NCBI RefSeq assembly: GCF_024710845.1 | Contig: NZ_JANJTZ010000002.1 | Span: 62,001 to 126,000 of the forward strand | Direction: 5' to 3' | DNA length: 64,000 nt | Source of the DNA: Mesorhizobium sp. | Lineage (GTDB): Bacteria; Pseudomonadota; Alphaproteobacteria; Rhizobiales; Rhizobiaceae | In this document: positions 31,634 to 40,536 of the stretch, in pieces | Position numbering within the stretch: position 1 is the stretch's first letter | How the letters are laid out: each line of letters starts with the position of its first letter | Notes under the pieces: model-generated | What the model saw: only the letters and a program-made list of their open reading frames with translations | Databases searched by the model: none | What the model was told of the DNA's origin: nothing | Translations under genes and position numbers: made by a program

Positions 31634-31666
31634 GGGGCCGCGTCGAAAGGCGCGGCCCCTTTGCTT
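31634..31666 (+). terminator. rho-independent terminator of flp
   Basis: A 9-bp stem GGGGCCGCG / CGCGGCCCC (31634-31642 and 31651-31659) with an 8-nt loop is followed by TTTGCTTT, 33 nt after the flp stop. Confidence 0.85.
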
Positions 31667-31737
31667 TCAGGCGCGCCCGCGGCTTCATCAAGGATTAAGT
31701 CCGCGCGTCTAACATTCCGGCTTCTGCGAGGTTTCCG

Positions 31738-32259
31738 ATGCTTGTAGCCGCCATCTTCATCGTGTTTCCGTTCTGCATGGCCTATGCGGCCATTTCCGAC
31801 ATGCTGTCGATGACCATCGCAAACCGGGTCTCGCTGCTGCTTGTGGCCACCTTCCTGATCCTCGCGCCGCTTACCGGCATGACCTGGAGCGACTATGGCT
31901 GGCATCTTGCCGCCGGGGTCGTCGTGCTGTCCGTCACGTTCACCCTGTTTGCGATCGGCGGCATGGGCGGCGGCGACGCCAAGCTCCTCGCCGCCACCGC
32001 CCTGTGGATGGGATTTGGCCAGGAACTGATGCAGTATCTCGTCTACTCGGCCGCATTCGGCGGGCTGCTGACGATGCTGATCCTGGTGTACCGGCGCTCG
32101 CCGCTGTCGGTCTATACCGGCCACAACATCTTCCTGCGCAATCTCGCCGACAGGGATGTCGGAATACCTTACGGTATCGCACTCGGCCTGGGCGGCATCG
32201 CCACCTATCCGAACACCGCTCTCGTCCAGTGGGCGCTCGACCGCGCCGCCGGAATCTGA
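31738..32259 (+). CDS. cpaA: CpaA prepilin peptidase (A24 family)
   Basis: 173-residue aspartic membrane protease that cleaves the Flp and TadE prepilins. It is almost wholly hydrophobic with about six membrane segments. The two catalytic aspartates are Asp21 (AAISDMLSMTI) and Asp80 in the family motif GGMGGGDAKLL. The N-methylation domain of larger PilD enzymes is absent, as is usual in Tad systems. It heads the plus-strand export operon after the flp terminator. Confidence 0.95.
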   Translation: MLVAAIFIVFPFCMAYAAISDMLSMTIANRVSLLLVATFLILAPLTGMTWSDYGWHLAAGVVVLSVTFTLFAIGGMGGGDAKLLAATALWMGFGQELMQYLVYSAAFGGLLTMLILVYRRSPLSVYTGHNIFLRNLADRDVGIPYGIALGLGGIATYPNTALVQWALDRAAGI

Positions 32260-32269
32260 CGGCCCGGAC

Positions 32270-32283
32270 AGTTTATTTAAACT
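32270..32283. repeat. AT-rich palindrome between cpaA and cpaB
   Basis: AGTTTATTTAAACT is a perfect 14-bp palindrome within the 126-bp cpaA-cpaB gap. TTAA elements follow (32277-32280 and 32289-32292, spaced 8 nt), close to but not matching the CtrA consensus of TTAA-N7-TTAA. It may mark a promoter for cpaB onwards. Confidence 0.35.
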
Positions 32284-32385
32284 AAGAATTAATCACGATC
32301 GTAAGCATAACATTAACCTTGTTTTGACGATTGCCATCCCATTGTCGGTCCCGGTGAATTGGCTTGCCGTGCGTGAGGACCGACC

Positions 32386-33207
32386 ATGGTTGCATCCCGA
32401 ATACTCATCGCTGGCGTCGCCGTCGTGGCGGCGGGCGGCGCGGGATACATTGCGAAGAACATGTCGGCGCCGCCGGCACCCCAGGTTATCGTCAACTCGG
32501 CGCCCAATACGCCGGCCATCCAGACGACCGATGTTCTGGTTCTGGGAAGCGACCTTCCCATGGGCGCGGCGATCGACAGCCAGCTCGAATGGCAGGCCTG
32601 GCCGAGCGATGCGGTCAGCGAGCATTTCGTTACCCGCGATAAGGAACCCGACGCGCTGGAACAGCTGAAGGGCAGTGTCGCCCGGCTGGCGATGTACGAG
32701 GGAGAGCCTCTGCGCAAGGCAAAGCTGATCGGGCAGGGCCAGAGCTTCATGTCGGCGATCCTGCCGGCCGGCAAGAGAGCTGTCGCGACACGCATATCGG
32801 CCGACACGTCGGCGGGCGGCTTCATCCTGCCTAACGACTATGTCGACGTGATCATGACCCGCCGCTCCGATGCCCAGGGGCAGAGCACCGCACAGGGCTA
32901 TGTGACGGAAACGATCCTCAGGAACATCCGCGTTCTCGCGATCGATCAGGCGATCCAGGAGGACGAGGAGGGCCGCAAGGTAAAGGTCGGCGACACAGCC
33001 ACGCTGGAACTGACTGCACAGCAGGCGGAAATCATCACCGTGGCGCTGCAGATGGCCGATCGGCTCACTCTCGCGCTCCGTTCGGTCGCGGATGCACAGG
33101 AAACCAATCTCGAGGAAGCCGACTACCTCGTCACGGGCAATGGACGCCGCGGAACGGTGCGGCTGATCAAGAACGGCGTCGTGTCGGAAGAGGGGGCTCG
33201 CAAGTGA
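32386..33207 (+). CDS. cpaB: CpaB/RcpC Flp pilus assembly protein
   Basis: 273-residue inner-membrane-anchored periplasmic protein of the Tad apparatus. The N-terminal hydrophobic segment is ILIAGVAVVAAGGAGYIA. The SAF domain (VLVLGSDLPMGAAIDSQLEW and VARLAMYEGEPLRKAKLIG) and the CpaB-type C-terminal region (GYVTETILRNIRVLAIDQAI) are visible. It is thought to link the secretin to the inner-membrane complex. Its stop overlaps the cpaC start by 4 nt. Confidence 0.95.
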   Translation: MVASRILIAGVAVVAAGGAGYIAKNMSAPPAPQVIVNSAPNTPAIQTTDVLVLGSDLPMGAAIDSQLEWQAWPSDAVSEHFVTRDKEPDALEQLKGSVARLAMYEGEPLRKAKLIGQGQSFMSAILPAGKRAVATRISADTSAGGFILPNDYVDVIMTRRSDAQGQSTAQGYVTETILRNIRVLAIDQAIQEDEEGRKVKVGDTATLELTAQQAEIITVALQMADRLTLALRSVADAQETNLEEADYLVTGNGRRGTVRLIKNGVVSEEGARK

Positions 33208-34772
33208 AGATGAACTCGACTGTCTCGACCGCCATGACCAAGACGCTCCTTCGCCTCCACGCCTCGGGCGTCGCGCTGGCGCTGATCGCGGCGGGAACCC
33301 TCTCGTTGGCGCTGCTGGCACCGTCGACCGTGCCGACTGCGCAAGCCAAGGACGGGGCGATCAACATACGTTCTACGGCGAACGGCGGCCAGAGCATCAA
33401 GCTCGGCCTGAACAAATCCGTGGTGATCGACCTTCCGAGCGACGCCTACGACATCCTCGTGGCCAATCCATCCGTTGCCGACGCAGTCACCCGCACCGCG
33501 CGCCGGATCTATCTGTTCGGCAAGACGGTCGGCCAGACCAACATCTTCGTCTTCGGTCCCAATGGCGAACAGATCGTCAGCCTCGACCTGGCCGTCGAAC
33601 GCGACGTGGCCGGCCTTGAGGAATATCTGAGGCGTTTCATCCCCAATTCGGACATCACGGTCGAACTTCTCAACGACAACGTGGTGCTGACCGGCACGGT
33701 CGAGACGCCGCTGGACGCCTCGCGCGCAGCGCGCCTTGCCCAGATCTTCGTCACGGGTGGTGAAGCGACGACGGGTCAGTATTCGCAGACGGCGGCGGGC
33801 GGCGACGCCGCGGGCGGCGTCGACATCAACAATCCCGACCAGGAGCGCCGCGTCAGCCAGATCGTCAACCTGCTCAAGATCATCGGCGAAGACCAGGTGA
33901 CGCTCAAGGTCACGGTCGCCGAGGTCAGCCGCACGGTCATGAAGCAACTCGGCGTCAACATGATCGCCAATGGCAGCACCAATGGTATCTCGTGGGGCGC
34001 GATCACGGACAATATAAGCGGCCTGGGCATTCCGATCTCGAACACCGGCTTCAACATCGGCGGCTCGCTGATAGACGCCTACATCAACGCCATGGAGCAA
34101 TCCGGCGTGATGAAGACGCTAGCCGAGCCGACCTTGACCGCAGTCTCCGGCGAGCAGGCGACCTTCCGCGTCGGTGGCGAGTTCAATCTCGTCACCGGCC
34201 AGTCGGTCGACGACGAAACCGGCAACATCACTTACGATATCGAAAAGCTCGAATACGGCATCGGCCTCGAATTCAAGCCGGTCGTCCTTTCTCCGGGCCG
34301 CATCAGCCTCAAGGTCCGCACGTCGGTCTCCGAGCCGACGACGGAAGGATCAGTCTCGCTCTCCGCGGGTGTAAGAACACCGGGCACGAACCTGCTTTCC
34401 ATCCGCAAGCGCCTGGCCGATACCACTGTCGAGTTGCCTTCGGGCGGGTCGATGATGATCGCCGGCCTTGTCCGCGACGATGTCCGACAGGCCGCCAGCG
34501 GCTTGCCGGGTCTGTCCAAGATCCCCGTTCTCGGAACCCTGTTCCGCAGCCGCGACTTTGTCCGCAACGAAACCGAACTCGTCATCATCGTGACGCCGTA
34601 CCTCTCGCGCCCCGTCTCGCGCACCGCGCTGGCGAAACCGGACGACAACTTCAATCCGGCGAGCGACGGCGCCGCGAACTTCCTTGGCCGCGTGAACCGC
34701 GTCTACGGCACCATGAAGACCGACAAGCCCAACGGCCGCTATCACGGCGTCGTCGGCTATATCTACAAGTGA
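33204..34772 (+). CDS. cpaC: CpaC/RcpA outer-membrane secretin
   Basis: 522-residue secretin that forms the outer-membrane channel for the Flp pilus. A long signal peptide (VALALIAAGTLSLALLAPST) precedes the pilus N-domain (KSVVIDLPSDAYDILVANPS), a BON-like repeat (ITVELLNDNVVLTGTVETPL), and the secretin domain with MKTLAEPTLTAVSGEQATF and LPGLSKIPVLGTLFRSRDF. The start is a GTG at 33204 with GGGGG 7 nt upstream; an ATG at 33210 is the alternative. It overlaps cpaB by 4 nt. Confidence 0.95.
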   Translation: MKMNSTVSTAMTKTLLRLHASGVALALIAAGTLSLALLAPSTVPTAQAKDGAINIRSTANGGQSIKLGLNKSVVIDLPSDAYDILVANPSVADAVTRTARRIYLFGKTVGQTNIFVFGPNGEQIVSLDLAVERDVAGLEEYLRRFIPNSDITVELLNDNVVLTGTVETPLDASRAARLAQIFVTGGEATTGQYSQTAAGGDAAGGVDINNPDQERRVSQIVNLLKIIGEDQVTLKVTVAEVSRTVMKQLGVNMIANGSTNGISWGAITDNISGLGIPISNTGFNIGGSLIDAYINAMEQSGVMKTLAEPTLTAVSGEQATFRVGGEFNLVTGQSVDDETGNITYDIEKLEYGIGLEFKPVVLSPGRISLKVRTSVSEPTTEGSVSLSAGVRTPGTNLLSIRKRLADTTVELPSGGSMMIAGLVRDDVRQAASGLPGLSKIPVLGTLFRSRDFVRNETELVIIVTPYLSRPVSRTALAKPDDNFNPASDGAANFLGRVNRVYGTMKTDKPNGRYHGVVGYIYK

Positions 34773-34788
34773 GCTGGGAACCGGCACC

Positions 34789-35490
34789 ATGACACTCATT
34801 GTTTCCACGTCCGTTTCGAGATCTCCCGTGCGCCGCCTTTCCCTCCCGGTCCTCCTCGTTCTCACGGCATCCCTGGCGTCGGGGTGTGCAATGGTGAAAC
34901 GCGACCATATCGAGGTGGGATCTATCCCGGACGACTACCGCACCAATCATCCGATCGTGGTCGGCGAGGTACCGGAATCGATCGACATCGCGGTGGCCTC
35001 CAGTGATTTCAGCATGACCCGCGGGCAAAGGGACGCGGTTGACGGCTTCATGTATCGCTACGATCGTTCCGCGGCCCCGCCGGTGCTGGTGATGGCACCG
35101 TCGGGATCCGCGAACGCCGCCGCGGCGACCAATGTCGCCTCCGACATCGCCCGCTTCCTGCACAAGAGCGGTATCCGCAGCGTCGAGGTCGTCCACTACG
35201 CGGCAAATGCACCGGATGTATCCGCTCCGATCCGCGTCACCTACAACGCGGTGAAGGCGACGACCGGCAAATGCGGGCGCTGGCCCGACGACATGCTCCA
35301 GACCTCCGAGAACAAGCACTGGGCGAATTTCGGTTGCTCCTATCAGAACAACCTCGCTGCGCAGGTCGCCAATCCGAATGATCTGGTGGGGCCGCGCCGG
35401 CCCACCGAGATCGACGCCGAGAACCGCTCGGTGGCGATCGAGGAATACCAGACCAAGGATATCCTCTTCAGGCCGGTCACCAACTACTAG
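34789..35490 (+). CDS. cpaD: CpaD/RcpB-like pilus assembly lipoprotein
   Basis: 233-residue lipoprotein of the Tad secretin complex. The lipobox LASGC places the lipidated Cys at residue 33. The family core is visible: TNHPIVVGEVPESIDIAVAS, QRDAVDGFMYRY, and the C-terminal CGRWPDDM ... NFGCSYQNNLAAQVANPNDL with GPRRPTEIDAENR. It lies 16 nt after cpaC and is probably an outer-membrane pilotin-like partner of it. Confidence 0.93.
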   Translation: MTLIVSTSVSRSPVRRLSLPVLLVLTASLASGCAMVKRDHIEVGSIPDDYRTNHPIVVGEVPESIDIAVASSDFSMTRGQRDAVDGFMYRYDRSAAPPVLVMAPSGSANAAAATNVASDIARFLHKSGIRSVEVVHYAANAPDVSAPIRVTYNAVKATTGKCGRWPDDMLQTSENKHWANFGCSYQNNLAAQVANPNDLVGPRRPTEIDAENRSVAIEEYQTKDILFRPVTNY

Positions 35491-35510
35491 GCAGTGGACG
35501 AGATACGACC

Positions 35511-36794
35511 ATGACAAACCTTGCCTACGAGACCCAGGCACTTCCGGATCGAAGCGAAACCGATCCGGGGGTGGTGGATTCTGTTCGTCCGCTCCCCCGC
35601 ATCTCGATCCAGGCCTTCTGCGAAACCGAAGGCGTGGCGCGGCCGATCGAGCGTGCCGGCGAGGATCGCCGCATGGCGAAGACGCATCTCAAGGTGCACA
35701 TGGGCGGCATCGAGACGGCGGTCGAGTTCTACAAAACCGCGCCGACGCCGAACCTGATACTGCTCGAATCCCGCTGCGAGCCGCGCGAGATGCTCGACAG
35801 TCTGCGCAGCCTCGCGGAAGTGTGCGATCCGACCACGAAGGTCGTCATCATCGGCCACTACAACGACATCTGGCTCTATCGCGAACTGATCCGGTCCGGC
35901 ATTTCCGAGTATGTCGTCGCGCCAATCTCGATGGCCGACATCCTGACGGTCATCTCCGGCATCTTCGTCAATCCCGAGTCGGAACCTCTCGGCCGCACGA
36001 TCGCCTTCGTTGGCGCCAAAGGCGGCGTCGGCTCCTCGACGATCGCGCACAACGTCGCCTGGAGCATGTCTACGCTGTTCAAGTCCGAAGTCGTCGTCGC
36101 CGACATGGACCTGGCGTTCGGCACGGCCAACATCAATTTCGACCAGGATCCGGCCCAGGGCATCGCCGAGGCGGTATTCTCGCCGGAACGGATCGACGAG
36201 ACCTATCTCGACCGCCTTCTCGCGCAGTGCGCGGAGAACCTGTCGCTGCTGGCCGCGCCGTCGACCCTCGACAGGATCTACGATTTCGACCCCGATGCTT
36301 TCGCGCAGATCATCGACGTCGCCCAGCGCAGCGCGCCGATCGTGGTGCTGGACGTTCCGCACCTCTGGTCGGGATGGGCGAAGACCACGCTGATGCAGGC
36401 AGACGAGATCGTCATCACGGCGACCCCGGAACTGGCCAACCTGCGCAATGCCAAGAACCTGGTCGACATGCTCAAGAAGCTGCGCCCCAACGACGCATTG
36501 CCGAAGCTCGTCATCAATCAGGCCGGCGTGCCGAAACGTCCGGAGATCACACCCGCGGACTTCTCGGAGCCGCTCGGCATCACGCCGATGGCGGTCATTC
36601 CATTCGACCCACTCCTGTTTGGCAATGCATCGAACAACGGCCGCATGCTGGGGGAGATGGACGCCAAGAACCCGATCGTGGGCATGATCAACGAGGTGGC
36701 GCACGTCGTGACGGGGCGCGCCGAGATCAAGTCGAAGAAGAAGCCCGGTATCGAGCAACTGCTCGGTCGCCTGAAGCTGGGCGTGAAGAAGTAA
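35511..36794 (+). CDS. cpaE: CpaE/TadZ pilus localisation ATPase-like protein
   Basis: 427-residue protein that places the Tad machine in the cell. The N-terminal half (about 60-155) is receiver-like, with HMGGIETAVEFYKT and TKVVIIGHYNDIWLYRELIR. From residue 165 a ParA/MinD domain follows; its deviant Walker A reads AKGGVGSSTIAHN. The signature Lys is present, but the usual GKT lysine is replaced by Ser, as is common in TadZ. The ADMDLAFGTANINFD and QADEIVITATPELANLRNA segments are also MinD-like. Confidence 0.94.
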   Translation: MTNLAYETQALPDRSETDPGVVDSVRPLPRISIQAFCETEGVARPIERAGEDRRMAKTHLKVHMGGIETAVEFYKTAPTPNLILLESRCEPREMLDSLRSLAEVCDPTTKVVIIGHYNDIWLYRELIRSGISEYVVAPISMADILTVISGIFVNPESEPLGRTIAFVGAKGGVGSSTIAHNVAWSMSTLFKSEVVVADMDLAFGTANINFDQDPAQGIAEAVFSPERIDETYLDRLLAQCAENLSLLAAPSTLDRIYDFDPDAFAQIIDVAQRSAPIVVLDVPHLWSGWAKTTLMQADEIVITATPELANLRNAKNLVDMLKKLRPNDALPKLVINQAGVPKRPEITPADFSEPLGITPMAVIPFDPLLFGNASNNGRMLGEMDAKNPIVGMINEVAHVVTGRAEIKSKKKPGIEQLLGRLKLGVKK

Positions 36795-36821
36795 GTCCTC
36801 GAGCAGAACGGATTTCGTCAC

Positions 36822-38324
36822 ATGTTTGGGAAAAGGGGCAGTGACGGCGGCTTTGGCGGCGTGGACACACGTTCTCCTGCGCCTGCGCCCGTGACCTTCA
36901 AGAGCGAGGCCGCCCCGGCACCCCGGGCGGTGCCACCTCCGGCTGCGCCTGCCGCGGCGGTTGCGACCGCCGCGCCGAAACGGTTCGAATCCGCCCCGCC
37001 GCCACAGCTTCCGGTGCGCAGCGCGGCCACGCGCGAACGCAGCGAGGCCTATTACGACACGAAGAGCCAGGTCTTCTCGGCGCTGATCGACACGATCGAC
37101 CTGTCGCAGCTTGCCAAGCTCGCGCCGGACGCCGCGCGTGAAGAGATCCGCGACATCGTCAACGACATCATCGCGATCAAGAACTTCGCGATGTCGATCG
37201 CCGAGCAGGAAGACCTGCTCGAGGACATCTGCAACGACGTCCTGGGATATGGCCCGCTCGAGCCGCTGCTCGCGCGCGACGACATCGCCGACATCATGGT
37301 CAACGGCGCCAAGCAGGTCTACATCGAAGTGAACGGCAAGGTCGAGCAGACCACGATCCGCTTCCGCGACAACCAGCAGCTCCTGAACGTCTGCCAGCGT
37401 ATCGTCAGCCAGGTCGGCCGGCGCGTCGACGAATCGTCGCCGATCTGCGACGCGCGCCTGCCCGACGGCTCCCGCGTCAACGTGATCGCGCCGCCGCTCT
37501 CGATCGACGGGGCCACGCTCACCATCCGCAAGTTCAAGAAGGACAAGCTGACGCTCGATCAGCTTGTCAAGTTCGGCGCGATCTCGCCGGAAGGCGCCGA
37601 GGTCCTCAAGATCATCGGGCGCGTGCGCTGCAACATCATCATCTCGGGCGGCACCGGTTCGGGCAAGACAACGCTGTTGAACTGCCTCACGCACTACGTC
37701 GACCGGGAAGAGCGCATCATCACCTGCGAGGACTCGGCGGAGCTCCAGCTGCAGCAGCCGCACGTGGTGCGCCTGGAGACGCGACCGCCGAACCTCGAAG
37801 GCGAAGGCGAGGTCACCATGCGCGACCTCGTCAAGAACTGCCTGCGCATGCGTCCGGAACGCATCATCGTCGGCGAAGTGCGCGGCCCGGAAGTGTTCGA
37901 TCTCCTCCAGGCGATGAACACCGGCCATGACGGGTCGATGGGCACGATCCACTCCAACTCGCCGCGCGAGTGCCTGAACCGTATCGAATCGATGATTGCC
38001 ATGGGCGGCTTCCTGCTGCCGCAGAAGACGGTGCGCGAGATCATCGTCGGTTCAGTCGACGTCATCATCCAGGCCGCCCGTCTTCGCGACGGCTCTCGCC
38101 GCATCACCCACATCACCGAGGTGATCGGCATGGAAGGCGACGTGATCATCACCCAGGACATCGTCCTCTACAAGCTGAAGGGCGAGGACCAGAGCGGGCG
38201 GCTGATCGGCGAGCACGTCTCGACCGGCGTCGGCCGTCCCAAGTTCTGGGAACGGGCGCGCTACTACAATGAGGAACAGCGTCTCGCCAATGCCCTGGAA
38301 TCGATGGAAAAGCAGGTTGACTGA
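36822..38324 (+). CDS. cpaF: CpaF/TadA pilus assembly ATPase
   Basis: 500-residue secretion ATPase that powers pilus assembly. After a Pro/Ala-rich N-terminus (about residues 15-70), the GspE-family core shows LGYGPLEPLLARDDIADIMV, Walker A GGTGSGKT (residues 276-283), the Asp box CEDSAELQL, and RMRPERIIVGEVRGPEVFDL with Walker B and His box MNTGHDGSMGTIHSNS. All catalytic motifs are intact. It lies 27 nt downstream of cpaE in the same operon. Confidence 0.97.
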   Translation: MFGKRGSDGGFGGVDTRSPAPAPVTFKSEAAPAPRAVPPPAAPAAAVATAAPKRFESAPPPQLPVRSAATRERSEAYYDTKSQVFSALIDTIDLSQLAKLAPDAAREEIRDIVNDIIAIKNFAMSIAEQEDLLEDICNDVLGYGPLEPLLARDDIADIMVNGAKQVYIEVNGKVEQTTIRFRDNQQLLNVCQRIVSQVGRRVDESSPICDARLPDGSRVNVIAPPLSIDGATLTIRKFKKDKLTLDQLVKFGAISPEGAEVLKIIGRVRCNIIISGGTGSGKTTLLNCLTHYVDREERIITCEDSAELQLQQPHVVRLETRPPNLEGEGEVTMRDLVKNCLRMRPERIIVGEVRGPEVFDLLQAMNTGHDGSMGTIHSNSPRECLNRIESMIAMGGFLLPQKTVREIIVGSVDVIIQAARLRDGSRRITHITEVIGMEGDVIITQDIVLYKLKGEDQSGRLIGEHVSTGVGRPKFWERARYYNEEQRLANALESMEKQVD

Positions 38325-38353
38325 ACCCAGTCCCTGCGCGGGAGCGGCATGAA

Positions 38354-39367
38354 ATGTTCGGCATAGACACCACAATCCTCGCCTTCATCGCGCTTGCCGG
38401 CGTGAGCGCGGGCGCGGTCGCCTATGCTCTGATGTACAACCGCATCCAGAATGAAGCGAACACCGGCAAGCGGCTCGACACGATCAAGAGGGCTGAGACG
38501 GATCGCGGCGCCAAAGCGGCCGCGCGCGACCGTACCGCCGAGGTCGCCAAGCGCCGCAAGACGATCCAGGACTCGCTGAAGGATATCGAGAACAAGCAGA
38601 AGTCTCGCGACCAGATCGTCAAGAAGCCGCCGATCAAGGTCCAGATCCGCCAGGCTGGGATGACCGTTTCGATGGAGCGATTCTACCTGTATTCCGCCGT
38701 CACGGGCCTGGTCCTCGCCGCATTGGCTTATGTCGGAGGCGCCCCGCTCTGGGCCGTTCCGGGCGCATTGCTCGCCGGCGCCCTCGGTCTCCCCCGCTGG
38801 TTCGTCTCTTTCCGGCGCGCGCGCCGCGTCAAGGCCTTCCTCAACGAGTTCCCGAACGCGCTCGATGTCATCGTCCGCGCGGTGAAATCGGGACTTCCCC
38901 TCAATGACGGCATCAGGCTCATCGCCAACGAGGCGCAGGAACCCGTGAAGACGGAGTTCAGGCGTATCGTCGAAGCGCAGCAGATCGGTCTTTCGATCCC
39001 CGAAGCCGCGATGCGAATGACCGAGACGATGCCCTGCACGGAGGCCGGCTTCTTCGGCATCGTCATCCAGATCCAGCAGCAGGCGGGCGGCAATCTGTCC
39101 GAAGCGCTCGGCAATCTGTCGCGGGTGCTGCGCGACCGCAAGAAGATGAAGGCCAAGGTGCAGGCCCTGTCGATGGAGGCCAAGGCGTCGGCCGTCATCA
39201 TCGGCGCGCTGCCCTTCATCGTGGCGTTCCTCGTCTACCTCTCCTCGCCCAACTACATCATGCCGCTCTTCACGACTCCGCAGGGACATATGATCCTCGG
39301 CTTCTCCGCCGTCTGGATGTCCATCGGCATTTTCGTGATGCGGAAGATGATGAACTTCGAGGTCTAG
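38354..39367 (+). CDS. tadB: TadB inner-membrane platform protein
   Basis: 337-residue polytopic protein of the T2SS GspF-like family. Hydrophobic segments are near the N-terminus (ILAFIALAGVSAGAVAYALM), in YLYSAVTGLVLAALAYVGG, and at the C-terminus (AVIIGALPFIVAFLVYLSS, ILGFSAVWMSIGIFVM). The cytoplasmic GspF domain spans FLNEFPNALDVIVRAVKSGL to NLSRVLRDRKKMKAK. With TadC it forms the platform that couples CpaF to pilin insertion. Confidence 0.95.
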   Translation: MFGIDTTILAFIALAGVSAGAVAYALMYNRIQNEANTGKRLDTIKRAETDRGAKAAARDRTAEVAKRRKTIQDSLKDIENKQKSRDQIVKKPPIKVQIRQAGMTVSMERFYLYSAVTGLVLAALAYVGGAPLWAVPGALLAGALGLPRWFVSFRRARRVKAFLNEFPNALDVIVRAVKSGLPLNDGIRLIANEAQEPVKTEFRRIVEAQQIGLSIPEAAMRMTETMPCTEAGFFGIVIQIQQQAGGNLSEALGNLSRVLRDRKKMKAKVQALSMEAKASAVIIGALPFIVAFLVYLSSPNYIMPLFTTPQGHMILGFSAVWMSIGIFVMRKMMNFEV

Positions 39368-39373
39368 ATCGGC

Positions 39374-40390
39374 ATGTTCACCCAGCTATCCAAATCGATC
39401 TCGGACCCCGCCTTCCTCATCGCCCTGTTCGTCGGCATCGCGGTCTTCGCGACCCTCTTCACACTGATCCCGTCGTTTGCGGGCAATACGTTGAAGACGC
39501 GCATGAAGAGTGTCGCGATCGAGCGCGATGAACTGCGCGCCAAGCAGCGCGCACGCCTGGCGGCCGAGACCGACAAACGTCGTCGCGGCCTGCGCGAGGA
39601 ACAGTCCACCGGCATGAAGCATATCGTCGAGCGGCTCGACCTGCGCCGCGCGCTCGCCGACGAATCGACCATGACGAAGCTCAGACTCGCCGGGTTCCGC
39701 GGCCAGAATCCGTTGACCAGGTTCCTTTTCTTCCGGCTCGTACTGCCCTTCGTCGGATTCTCCCTCGCCGCGGTCTATGTATTCCTGCTGGGTGGCCTCC
39801 CCGAGCAGCCGACCTTCGTCAAGATTTTCGTCTCAATCCTCGTCGCCTATGCAGGCTTCTATGCACCGGTGCTCTACGTCTCGAACCGCGCCACGAAGCG
39901 CAAGTTCTCGATCCAGCGCGCCTGGCCCGACGCGCTGGACCTGATGCTGATCTGCGTCGAGTCAGGCATGGCAATCGAAGCCGCCATGCGCAAGGTGGCT
40001 GACGAAATCGGCGCCCAGTCCGTCGAACTTGCCGAGGAATTCGTGCTCACCACTGCCGAGCTCTCGTTCCTCCAGGAGCGCCGCCAGGCATATGAGAACC
40101 TTGCCAACCGCACCGGGCTCGAAAGCGTCAAGAGCGTCGCCCAGGCGCTCATCCAGGCCGAGCGCTACGGCACGCCGATCGCCACGGCGCTGCGCGTGCT
40201 TGCCAACGAAAGCCGTGAGATGCGGATGAACGAGGCCGAGAAGAAGGCCGCCGCCCTGCCGCCGAAGCTGACCGTACCGATGATCCTGTTCTTCCTGCCG
40301 GTGCTCTTCTGCGTGATCCTCGGCCCCGCCGGCATCCAGATCTCCGAGCGCGGTATCTTCGGCGACAAGAACCAGTCGAGCAGCGAATAG
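39374..40390 (+). CDS. tadC: TadC inner-membrane platform protein
   Basis: 338-residue GspF-like protein, paralogous to TadB. It starts with a membrane segment (FLIALFVGIAVFATLFTLIP), has a second near FFRLVLPFVGFSLAAVYVFL, the GspF core AWPDALDLMLICVESGMAIE to LIQAERYGTPIATALRVLAN, and a final membrane segment LTVPMILFFLPVLFCVILG. It begins 6 nt after tadB and closes the operon; a terminator follows. Confidence 0.95.
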   Translation: MFTQLSKSISDPAFLIALFVGIAVFATLFTLIPSFAGNTLKTRMKSVAIERDELRAKQRARLAAETDKRRRGLREEQSTGMKHIVERLDLRRALADESTMTKLRLAGFRGQNPLTRFLFFRLVLPFVGFSLAAVYVFLLGGLPEQPTFVKIFVSILVAYAGFYAPVLYVSNRATKRKFSIQRAWPDALDLMLICVESGMAIEAAMRKVADEIGAQSVELAEEFVLTTAELSFLQERRQAYENLANRTGLESVKSVAQALIQAERYGTPIATALRVLANESREMRMNEAEKKAAALPPKLTVPMILFFLPVLFCVILGPAGIQISERGIFGDKNQSSSE

Positions 40391-40443
40391 GCTGCAGACG
40401 GGAAAGCCGTCAGGAGCATACCCCGCTCCGCCCGATACGAAGA

Positions 40444-40476
40444 CCGCCGCGACGCTGATGGCTTCGCGGCGGTTTT
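40444..40476 (+). terminator. rho-independent terminator after tadC
   Basis: CCGCCGCGA / TCGCGGCGG (40444-40452 and 40464-40472) forms a 9-bp stem with an 11-nt loop, followed by TTTT. It lies 54 nt after the tadC stop and before the end of the convergent tadD-like gene. Confidence 0.8.
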
Positions 40477-40536
40477 GCATTCGATCGTGTGTTCAAGACG
40501 GCGGGAAGATGCGACCGCGGGCGAGGGCCGCGACGG

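Noticed and set aside
36004-36044. Defective Walker A in CpaE as a sign of a broken gene
   Set aside because: Loss of the GKT lysine (KGGVGSST) is a known feature of many TadZ/CpaE proteins, so it is not a sign of decay.
35487-37952. 821-residue minus-strand open frame across cpaE/cpaF
   Set aside because: Antisense shadow rich in His/Asp/Arg without family features; cpaE and cpaF are secure on the other strand.
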